A stretch of 64,000 nucleotides of DNA from Nematostella vectensis (taxonomy: Eukaryota; Cnidaria; Anthozoa; Actiniaria; Edwardsiidae): NCBI RefSeq assembly GCF_932526225.1, contig NC_064041.1:5638046-5702045 (forward strand), written 5' to 3'. The notes under the pieces were generated by a model. The model did not search any database. It was not told the origin of the DNA and was given only the letters and a program-made list of their open reading frames with translations. A program made the position numbers and the translations under genes. Shown here in pieces: positions 31,262 to 41,357 of this stretch; the first letter of the stretch is position 1; each line of letters starts with the position of its first letter.

Positions 31262-34200
31262 ATGAGAGATTTCGAGCTTCAGGGCTTGAAATCGCTCAGA
31301 TCTGTACCGTTAATACGTATAAAAGTCACCTGTACATCAGGAAAGGACCAATCCCTCGCTGTCTCCTTGAAAGATACCGTTTCTCTTGTCAAGGACCGTG
31401 TTTTGGGTGGTGAATTTTGCAAAGAATCGTCGTTCTACAAATTGGTTGTTGCTAAAACTCGACGGAATTTGTCGGATGAGAATACACTTGAAAAAGAAGG
31501 AATTAGCGAAGACGGTAAAACAATATAATTACGATGATCTGTATATTGTCGTTTATATCCTCACTAAATGTTTATCGTTTTTTTTAGATGAGTTAATTTT
31601 GTTAAAACGACGGCACAGTTCGGCATGCGATCACGAGAAAGAGAAGGTCCGTAGTTTGGTGTTAAAATACTAACATATTTATAATTGCACCGTCATCATT
31701 TAATAATTATCATTTTCTATTTAAAACTGTAGCATATTTCTATGTACCGAGACTATCATTTTATAGGGAACTTACGTTCAAACTTCGCAAAAAGTATTTT
31801 TTCCATCCAAATCGCTAATTGCTTGAGCGTTTCGAATGTAAGAAAATAAACAAATTTGATCTATGAAATTGTTTACATGTAAAGGCGCGTTGGTCTCTTG
31901 GATAAGATATCAGATTCACTGTTTTGACTCAAACTTTACAACACTGTGATCTTGTTACTTTACCCCCTTGTTGAATAAAAATTTAGTAACCCCTTCCTTC
32001 GCTTTAACATTCTCTAAGTTTTCAGGAGAAATCATACAAAAAATCAGACCCCCCTTACAAGGTCCTTTTTTCCTGTGTCGCTTTATGTGGAAAAAGATTT
32101 TGGGAGCCTCCCCCCCCCTCAAATGGTATTAAAGGAACACTGAAAAGGAAATGCTTCAGGGATCATAATTTCCAATTTGTATATGCCATCCATTAACTTT
32201 TAATAGAAGTAATAAAAAAGTATCTAATTCTACATTTTACAGAAAAGAATTACATACAAGATACCAGACATCTCTACCATACACAAGCTTACCTCAACTC
32301 TACCTGCTGATGAAGATACAGAGGTCCCTACTGCTTCTAGTACACAATTCAATGTAAGTGGACAATGGTATCACATTAGGCGGGATCTGTTTGCAAGAAT
32401 GTGCGATTCCAGAAAACATCCATACCCCCCTCCCCCCCACGGAGGGAAAACTTTTTTTTGACCCCCCCACCCCCCGGAATTCGCAATCCAAAAAATATAC
32501 CCCCACCCCCTTCTGAAAATGTGGTTTTGCCGACCAGCAAAACCACATTTTCCTACGTAAACACACGTTTGATTAAAGGTTTTCTTCATTTGCTCACGTT
32601 ACGTCTATAGCATGTACAAGGAGGTCAACAGGCGTTTATTGCAAAACGTTTCTCGGAATTTCATGTGACCATTGCTGGCAAAACGAATAATTTCTTCTGA
32701 AAATGCGCTACTTCACAATCTTCGAAATAAAAGAATGTTTGAATTCTTATTGTCCTAATAACTAGACAACACTGTGTATTTATTGCTTTCTACCGGCTAC
32801 CGCTTTCTCTAGTATGAATTCAATACTCTGGGACTTTTTGCCATGGAAATGCTACACCGTTGTAATATAATATAACGTAACATGCCACGTTGACAAGCGA
32901 AAGCCTCCTAACTAAAATCCTAGTTTAGTTTATCGTTTAAATATAAAATACGTTTGTTTAAATCCTTCAAGAAACTTTAGCCAGTAGTGTTTTACTAATA
33001 GTTATCGGAATTTTAGGTGACCAAACAAATTATTCCATCGGAAACACCACAAATCTCTGAGCTCGACTTGAGAACAGAGAAAAACTCCTGGGGGGGACTC
33101 TCTAGAAAAGAAGACGGGGGTGCTCGACCTATCTTTTTGGGTATTAAATTCTTACCCACTGCTATCTTTTAGGGGGTGTTTTAGGATTTTTCCAATTCTG
33201 CTATCTTTTAGGGTGTCTCACGTTAAATGGTGGCCCAATCTCTCGAAACGTGTTTTACAATCCCTAAGGGTTAAAATTGATTCTGCTGTCTAGCACCCCC
33301 GTCTGTTTTTCTCGAAGTCCCCCCCCCCCGGAAAAAACTCCACGGGGGGGGGGGGGGGGGGTATGGATGTTTTCTGGCATTGCACAATATTTTAAAATAA
33401 CCATTTACCAAAAAAAAAGCAACAAAAAAGTTGGGGTCTCACAAAAAATAATAATAACCCTAAATCAGATATTTTTAATTCATACCCAGTCGTTTTCTTA
33501 CTCCCCCAACGCTGATGCCTCGTTTTGGTACACTATATCGACCCTAGTTATTTTTGGTTTGTTCATCTCAAATCTTTATGGCATGCATTATTTCTTGCAG
33601 TTCAATAGGGAATTACGGCGGATCTTAGTATCCCTCATAGACTCCTCCATTTTGCTTCAGTCTTTGGATGAGGACTCTCAAGAAGCAAGCACAGGTATAG
33701 AATCATACCCTTTTACAGGGCTTCTGGAATTACGCAGGATTCTTTGCTAAATTACGTGGAAAATCAATCATTACGTGCTAAATTACGCGGGATTTTGCAA
33801 TACATTTTTCTTTAGCAATCAAAATTTTGTGGGATTCTTTTCTGAATTACGCGCTAAATTACACGGAATATCAACTGTTACGCCCAAACTACATTTTGTA
33901 CCGAAGCAAAGCACGAAATAACTTAAAAAAGTTAATTTTTTGCGCGAAAATATCTTAGGCTAGTTTTCATTGGCTCCTAGCCACCAGCCAATTAAAAAAG
34001 GTATTTTATTATTAGTCCTTGGTCTTCGTGGTTTAGCAAAAAACGCCTAGTCATTTTATTTGTTTTCGAAATTCAGTTCGAAATATCGCGCTCTTACGAA
34101 GAATATCTCTCTTTTTTTACGAGAAATAGAGGTAAGAACCCTAAAAGAACACATCAGCTGTGCACTTAAATGTTTTGTCCTTCAAAATTTTGCCAAATTA

Positions 34201-37200
34201 CGCAGGATTACGTGGAAATATGTGGATTATGTGGAGAAAGCCAAATTACGCGCTTCTGCACAAGCGCATAATTTGAGAAGCCCTGCTTTTATGTATCACC
34301 TCTATTAAGGACAGATTTAACACACTGCAGATTGAGGTGAACTCCTTATAGTTTTTGCACTATCTAAACTGTTTGGTGAGGTACATTTGGTATCTGGTGG
34401 GCTGGTGCCAAAATTGAAAAAAATAACCGCTATGTAAAAGAGTCACTATTCAGCCACACCTTCATTATTGTTTCTGTTTTTCGCTAGACAAATGATGTAA
34501 AGGAATCTTGAAATTACCATCTAAAGACACAGATTTTAATGGGTTCTCACAGTCAAATCTTATATATATCCAAGATGAGGATATCATTACTTAACTAAAC
34601 CTACTGTACTACTAAGTTAAATTTGTCCATTGTGCATCTTCATACACAGGTCACATTAAGTGAACTATACTAGTGTTATATGTCATTGGAAAGCGACATT
34701 ACATATGCATTTTTTCAGCTACTCTTTGTTTTCTCTGGCTTCACGCCAGCTCTAACACCAAAAACATACTGAAACAGTGTGCCTTTCACTTTGAGTAATT
34801 TATACCATTTGCGATGAGACCTTTGAAAATCAGCATTGTTATTGATTAAGTGTTGCTTCTCATTTTTATTATTTTCAGCTAAACCAGAAGAGCCATCACT
34901 AACTGTTGATCCTGTGAGTATGATACCGCTTACTGACCGTGGATGTACTGGGCCTTACAAGAACTAATGGACCCAGGAATTTTTCAATTGTTTTATGACA
35001 CAAGTCCAAAACTTGCTTGTTGCATTGTCTTCAAGCCCATACCTGCCAACCTTGGAAATACAAAAACCCAGAGATTGTGCTTCAAATACAAGAAATATAA
35101 TTTATAATTTTCCTGATAGATTGCAGTAAATGTATAGGAAGTTTCAATTTTTTTGCCGGGAGATGAAGGCTTAAAACCAGGTTTCTCCCACGAAAACCGG
35201 GAGAGTTGGCAGGTGTGCCAGCTTGCCATACAGGGATCATAGCTGTCAACTCACCCGCATTAGGCAGGTGTCACAGAATTTTTGGATTTCATCACAAGCC
35301 TAATTTTTGTAAGAATGTTCATATGTACATTTTCTATATTCACCCGCAGTTGTTCTCTTGGGTTTTTTCACATATTCATTGTATTTCACCTGATCTCACA
35401 AGATGGGTTGACAGCTACGCTTAGTAAATATTGAGAGCATGCGCATAAGCATTGAGTTGCTGTCTATAAAATACTGTATTTCTTACCTTTAACTGTGGAT
35501 TCTCAATTTCAATACTGTTTATTTTTGCTATTCAGCAAAATATCAGGTAAAATATCCCAGGGGAGATCTTTTTTATCTCTACAAAACAAATGCCATTTTA
35601 TAGTTGATTACAGTAAAAACCCTAGCCTTATATTCTGAAGCTTGTGTACGTGATTTTTCAAATATTTTGTTTTCATATGTTTGATCAGGTGTCCTTGAAG
35701 CAATTGACAGATATGGGATTTGATACCGCACGAGCCACAAAATCACTTTTGGCGAATCGGTAAGGGTAGCATGGGCTGGGCAAGTTCGTCATCTGGAGAT
35801 TAGAGACCCACAATTATCACTTTTACAGGCCCGTAGCCAGGGGGGGTTCGGACGAACCCCCCAACTCGGCTTGAAGGTCCGCTCAGAGCAAACAAAAAAA
35901 TATATAACGTTTGGCTGGATTACCGTGCACATCAATATGTCTTTAAAATGACTATAATTTTTTTTTACTTTTTTTTTTATTATCGCTATATGTTAAAAAG
36001 CACCCTATTAATAGGATGTCTCCGATGCTAGCCATGGAGTGGCTGTTGCAACATGAGTCAGATTCGGATATCGATGAACCTTCTACTCCAAGCACAAGTC
36101 AGGGCCGCACACATAGGAAGCGAAGGGAATTCACACCCAACCCTCAGGTACTAATGAAAAGGGCAAAAAAGTTGGTTCCTAATAGATCTTTAGGGCCAGT
36201 GGGATGCCTTGGTGTGCTTCTCAAAGGGCAACTGGTAGCCATATTGATTTTATGCTTGAATTACACAGGACCCCCACAAATTAACCCCCATTACCTGGAA
36301 AACAGACATATTTTTATACAATGAGTTCTGGCAAGTGTGAGTTTCCTTATTTTAGACTAACCAGCATAAGTTGGAAATGTGTTAAGGAGGTGGAGGGAAC
36401 AAATTTGGGCTGAGATTGCATTGTTTTCATTTTCAGTCGGTTAGAAATCTGAAGGAGATGGGATTTGAAGAAGAGGAGATCATGGTTGCGTTGAAAGTAT
36501 CAGGAAACAACCCTGAAGCTGCAGTAAGTTGAGAAACAGGTCATCTATGTCGCTGAGTTTTATTCTTAAATTGTCAAGAACAGGTAATGCTGAAGAGATC
36601 AATAACTGCCCTCTGGTTTTTAAATTAGATATTTTATCATTTGCCATTCTTACATTGGGTGGGGTTCAGTCGTGCTGATAAGCAAACAGCATTCTGGGCC
36701 AATTTTAGGGGAGGAAATTCAACATAGCATGGTAAACATGTTGATGTAATACTAAATGAAGCCTAGAAGATGGTAGGTTTTTGCAATTTTGCCCCTGGGA
36801 TATTATTGCTAACAACATCAACATTGGTATCACTCAATGACATGTAAATTGTGTCACCTAAAATGGCCCCAGCCTATCAATCCAACCCAATCCCCTACGC
36901 AACATAAGAATGGGGAATGTGGTTTATTAGTTTCATCAGGGGCTCATAAGTAGGGGCAATCATCTGTATTATATAAGTGTCACGGCGTTTCTGAGGATCA
37001 GGCTATTTTTAGACGCACACACACACGGTTACACATGGTTACATGAGTTACGTGAGGCTGCATGCGCAAATTGCAGTTAGGAAGAATGTTTTTTATCATC
37101 ATCCATCGGTTTTGTTTGTTTACCAAAAAAAATGCTAGCTAGAATTGAAATTCATATGTAGGGTTGGATTCATATAAAAGAAGACAGCAACAAAAGTCAA

Positions 37201-38692
37201 AGTACCAAAGAGAGAACATAGCTTTTTGTCTGAGACCACACGTGCAGTTGAGCTCAGCCAAAATGTCAACACAAAGGTCGAATCTGATTGGCTCATCCAC
37301 ACACCTAAAAATAAGCTGATCCTAGGAAACGCTGTGACACCTATATAGTACCAGAATGTGGGGAAGTTGATTGCCCCTACTTATGAGCCCCTGGTTTAAT
37401 ATGGTATCGTTTACTGAGTGATGTTTTATTATGTCTTAGTGTGATTGGCTCCTGGGAGATAGGAAGGAGGGTGCGATGAGTTCAGATGAAGGGCTAGACC
37501 CTGAAAGGTAAAGGTGTTTCCTCTTTGGCATGCCATCTTGTATGCACTTTGTTACCTTTGCTGCTAAGTTACCTTTGTTGCTCATATCCTGATTGTTGAC
37601 TCTGTTAAACAGCCCTATGTACAAAGCCATCATGGAAAACCCACTAGTTCAACTCAGCTTGTATAACCCCAGGGTGCTTGGAGGTATGTATAGTATACAT
37701 ATTATCCTACAGTATGTACCTGTAGACTTTGATAGTTTTCATGAAAACCCAGAAAAAACGGAGTTCGCATATCAGGGCGGCCATCTTGGATTATGCACTG
37801 CACAGGGGGAGAGGGTGAAGAAAAACATGCTGTCCTGCCCTTTTGTGCATTGCGAACTACATATTTTCTGGGTTTTTGTGCCTGAAAAAAATGATCAAAG
37901 CCTATAAATACTGTAGGCTACAGTACTTTCAGATAGTAATAGATGATCAGTTAGTTATACTCAGCCGAAATGACTGCCCAAAATAAAATATAATGGAAAT
38001 GAATGTCAGAACTAGAATACAGTACCGTTGCTTTAGGAAGAGCTTAAAATGTCACTGCACCATCTCTGATATCCAGGCAGGGTATAACGAAATTTAAAAG
38101 TATGACTACCCAGGATACCCAGGCATGCAATGTCATTCCCAAGTTATTGGGTTTTGAGTGGTACTAGAACAGGGAAGCAAGGGGCTTTGTCGTTCCCTTG
38201 CTTTTGGGTGGTGCTAGAACATGTTGGAGCCCAGATTAAAGCATGCCCTCAGTCATACAAACGTCTGTGAATGAAGCTCACCAGGTATTTCACTTGCCAC
38301 AAATGAGAATCTGACAGTAACTCTATATTCAATTAGTTAAAATTCTAAGACAGGAGAATTTGCGGCAGAGATTTTAGGAAAGACTATTTGTTTTTTCTTT
38401 ATCGAATACAAAATGGTTTTGGTTTAAGCACTGACAAGAAATTTGGCTGAAGTAAAAATAAAAAATAAAAAAAGTGTTTTTTAATACACATCTGTGACAG
38501 CAGCATTGTTCCTGAAAAACTGTTTAGCCACAGCCTCCCCCATTCTTCTGTACTGACAAAAGTCTTGTTGTGGTTGCAGCATTTGAAGACATGCTGGATA
38601 GTCCTAACACAAGTAATGTGTACATCAACGACCCAGAGACAGGGCCAGTTTTGCTCCAGATATCATGTATTGTGCAGGGATTTGCCAGATAG
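31262..38692 (+). CDS. UBAC1: Ubiquitin-associated domain protein 1 (KPC2), 11 exons
   Basis: Exons 31262-31514, 31588-31646, 32243-32353, 33601-33694, 34879-34913, 35689-35759, 36015-36147, 36437-36523, 37440-37507, 37613-37683 and 38580-38692 join in frame to about 364 aa (human about 405). UBAC1 is the non-catalytic subunit of the KPC ubiquitin ligase and shuttles substrates to the proteasome. Domains: N-terminal ubiquitin-like fold (about 1-100), the conserved [14 protein letters not shown] helix, UBA1 [23 protein letters not shown]2 [20 protein letters not shown] with [14 protein letters not shown], and the STI1-like C-terminal region [20 protein letters not shown] and AFEDMLDSP...[13 protein letters not shown]. 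Exon 2 uses a weak GTCCGT donor, the least certain border. Confidence 0.93.
32381..32560. mobile_element. short element fragment with hairpin (UBAC1 intron 3)
   Basis: TTCCAGAAAACATCCATACC followed by a C run near 32410-32440. A sibling end in the opposite orientation lies at 33360-33395 (GTATGGATGTTTTCTGGCAT). Inside, GAAAATGTGGTTTTGC at 32515-32530 faces GCAAAACCACATTTTC at 32537-32552 as a perfect 16-bp hairpin. Confidence 0.55.
33070..33395. mobile_element. foldback element, UBAC1 intron 3
   Basis: AGAGAAAAACTCCTGGGGGG and GAAGACGGGGGTGCT near 33078-33125 face AGCACCCCCGTCTGTTTTTC near 33292-33312. TATCTTTTAGGG is repeated inside. G and C runs at the right end join the GTATGGATGTTTTCTGG end described at 32.4 kb. 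Confidence 0.5.
33722..34265. repeat. dispersed AATTACGCG-type motif cluster, UBAC1 intron 4
   Basis: AAATTACGC(G/A)GGATT-like words occur about ten times between 33726 and 34250, some in pairs (ATTACGTGCTAAATTACGCG, ATTACGCGCTAAATTACACG). Looks like an eroded minisatellite. Confidence 0.5.
35038..35418. mobile_element. two adjacent MITE remnants of the GTTGACAG/GTTGGCAGG family
   Basis: First piece: ATACCTGCCAACCTTGG (35038) to GGGAGAGTTGGCAGGTGT (35216). Second: TAGCTGTCAACTCACCCGCA (35240) to GATGGGTTGACAGCTACG (35420). Both resemble the 23.5 kb copy in their ends. No frames. UBAC1 intron 5. Confidence 0.55.
35829..35960. mobile_element. CAGGCCCGTAGCC element end
   Basis: CAGGCCCGTAGCCAGGGGGG followed by TTCGGACGAACCCCCC and AAGGTCCGCTCAGAG. 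Similar text in reverse lies at 50570-50665 (GGAAGGTCCGCTTCTAC to GGCTACGGGCCTG). Partial non-autonomous DNA element in UBAC1 intron 6. Confidence 0.5.
36937..37393. mobile_element. MITE with long inverted repeats (CAGGGGCTCATAAG ends)
   Basis: CAGGGGCTCATAAGTAGGGG at the left is an exact inverse of CCCCTACTTATGAGCCCCTG at the right. Pairing continues inward with TGTCACGGCGTTTCTGAGGA / TCCTAGGAAACGCTGTGACA and an (AC)n stretch. The CAGGGGC start is hAT-like; an exact 8-bp target duplication is not evident. UBAC1 intron 8. Confidence 0.8.
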
Positions 38693-39090
38693 TGAATGTT
38701 GTGTGCCACCTACCTGGCCATAGCCTACAAATATTTCCTGTAAATATTACACATAGTCCAGTTGCTTAGCCATGCCTCACAAGGTGCTGGCCGGTACTGC
38801 TCCCAAAATCAATATCCCCAGGGATTTGCCAGTTAGTAAAGGGTACATGTCACCTTTCCTGGCCAAAGCCTTTGTGTTTGGCAAGTCAAATGCTGATTAC
38901 CCTAGCCAAGAAAACTGAACTCTGTCCTACATGTTGCTGGCCTATTGACAGACTGGATATGATGTCCAGGAATTGGCCAGATGGAACCTAGCGAATGTCT
39001 TCAATTTGTTTGCTAGTACTACACAAGGTATTGTGACCGTCAAGGGTATTGGTAGATTATGAATGGTCCCCATCTTTTCTGGCTATGAAA
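38655..39090 (+). repeat. degenerate tandem array containing the UBAC1 stop-codon exon end
   Basis: The exon end around 38672 (GTGCAGGGATTTGCCAGATAG) recurs as CCCAGGGATTTGCCAGTTAG near 38817 and GTCCAGGAATTGGCCAGATGG near 38954, with a weaker GTCAAGGGTATTGGTAGATT near 39049. Each is followed by a CCTGGCCA(T/A)AGCC-like word. Further CCAGGGTATAGC(A/C)TGG words continue to about 39520. The array forms the proximal 3' UTR. Confidence 0.5.
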
Positions 39091-41357
39091 GCTAAGTGAA
39101 TCTCCAAAATGTGTTGCCTGGCCCTGGGTAAGGGTATTTCTTTTGCATGTTCTGGCCACCATTTTTATGGATATGGTGAACCATTCATATTTGATTGTTG
39201 TCACAAAATAATATTTTTTTCAAAAAGGTTTAGTTATTTTGTCCAGGGTATAGCATGGCACTGACTGGCAATCGTAATTTTCCCTGTGCTTAAAGACTTC
39301 AACTCTCACTGAATACTTTTGATATTGAATATTATCTAGGGTTTAGTCTAGTATTATGGTCTAGTATTTGATCATCACTTTTTCCTGGAAATGTTTTTTT
39401 TAATTGTTGTCCATGGCATAGCCTGGTATTGACTTGTCTTTGTCACTTTCCTTGTCTTTAAAGATATGGCTTGTTACTAAGTGTTTGGTATAGATATTCT
39501 ATATTGTCCAGGGTATATCCTGGTATTGTCGGGACACCATATTTCCTGGTCTTGATTTTGATCATTCCAATTCCCTTCTAATCATCTTTTGTTAATGCAC
39601 ATATCAACTTGTCATGGTTTGACCAACGTCACAAATATTGTAAATATTGAACATTGTAACATCTCTGTATTAAAGAATCTTAACCTGATTTGGGTGACAC
39701 TTGTTTTGGTTTCATTTTGGGGGTTTTGGGAGGGAGGGAGGGAGGGAGGGGGGGAGCGTATTCAATGTTCTGCGAACTCCTGATTTCCACGGCTAAATCC
39801 CCTTCTATCTTCCATCATTCAAAATCCTTGACGCGTTTTAATTGGCCAGCACTGAAATGGTTTACAATCATGGAACCCCAGCAGAGCAAAAAATGGCAAA
39901 TTTTCCTAGAACAGGGACTGGTTACCTTCGCTAAGCTTGAATTTTTGCTTAGGTCCCTTATGTTATGTAAACCAACATATCAAAAATATTTTCTCTAATG
40001 GATTCGTTTTCGAGATATAAGGCTTGAAGTGCAATTTTCAATGACGTGTATGAATTCTCGTTTTTAGGGAGAAGTCGGGCTCTGATCAGAAATCAAGCAA
40101 ACTTTCCTCGCTTATATTTAAATTTCATATCTGCTAAATTTCTTTAAAATTTGGAATTAAGCTTTGCGACAGAGGAACTCCTTTTATGCGGAATCTTTAG
40201 CTTATATATTGAGAATTGGAAAATTCTTTCGGCAACCTCTCAGTAAGGCAGACTTAAAAAATACAATTTTAATGAAGCCAATACGCAGTTCTACGTTGTT
40301 GACGAAAATTCTCAGTTTATGTAAATTGACAGTAAAACTACAATTTTACATGTAAATATACTTGTTCTAACATCCTATTAAGTCAATAATTATATAAATG
40401 AATACTTTACAATAATAGTTAGTGGGCGTAATAATAGGTTGATATTTTCTTAATAAGAGTAATATATATTTATAAAACGCTAAAACTACGTCTGTATATT
40501 CTAAAGCGCTAAATAAAATGAAACAGAGAAAACAAAAACTTACATAAAAAAATAATAATTAAGACTACTTTATACATTGAAGGCTGGCCGGAACAAATGT
40601 GTCTTTATAGCCTGTTTCAGGGGCGGATCCAAAATTTAAAAATGGGGGGTGGATGATGGCCGGATTATAATCTAACAATACTTCATGCTGAATTGGATTT
40701 GTCGCGTCCGCAAAGTCAAGCAGGCGATGGCACATGGATATTACCTTCTCCGTTGTTTTTTTTTTTTCAAACAGTGACTTTCTAATTTTTTTTTTTTTTG
40801 CTCAAAAAGGTGGTTATCCACCCAATCCACCCCCCTGTATCCGTCCCTGTGTTTAAATGGAGTAAGTCCTCTTATTCCTTTAATAAAGTTTGGTAATTGG
40901 TTTCACAGTTCTGGACCCGCATGAGCAAACGCCCTGTCCCCTAGAGTTTTGCATTTTGTTTTCGGAACTACCAGGGGATTTGCTGTATCTGTGATCTAAG
41001 ATTATGGGACGAACGACTGCAGTTGACAAGGGTCTTCAGAAATAAGTATCTGCGATTATTTCGTGAAATTCCTTCAACAAAAATCTACCTGTCACGTGAC
41101 CGGGAAACTGCGAAAACGAGGGCGCTAGGATAGGAACCTCTGCACAGTCACAATAGGGACTTGCACTAAGAAATCACGTGACTCTTTTGTGTGGCACGTG
41201 CGCGCTCCAGATTTTGGCGGCAAAATAACAAAAACAAAAAGCAACTTATTCAGCCCTTGCGGACTGACCTTTTTTTCAGAAAGGGCATATTTTTATTTAT
41301 TTTATTTTTGCCATTTCTGTGTTTATTTTGAGTTTGCAACTCAAAAAGTTACTCTGT
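39091..41357. other. UBAC1 3' end and intergenic
   Basis: AT-rich. A GGGAGG run is at about 39727-39755 and a MITE at 40618-40849. E-box/TFE-like TCACGTGAC and CACGTG words occur at 41090-41210. No gene recognised. Confidence 0.4.
40618..40849. mobile_element. MITE with CAGGGGCGGATCC / GTATCCGTCCCTG ends
   Basis: CAGGGGCGGATCCAAAATTT at the left; CACCCCCCTGTATCCGTCCC then TG at the right. TGTTT occurs directly outside both ends (possible short target duplication). Interior is T-rich and non-coding. Confidence 0.65.

Noticed and set aside
31884-31950. tRNA-like string GCGCGTTGGTCTCTTGGATAAG
   Set aside because: No B-box and no stems; chance or very old SINE.
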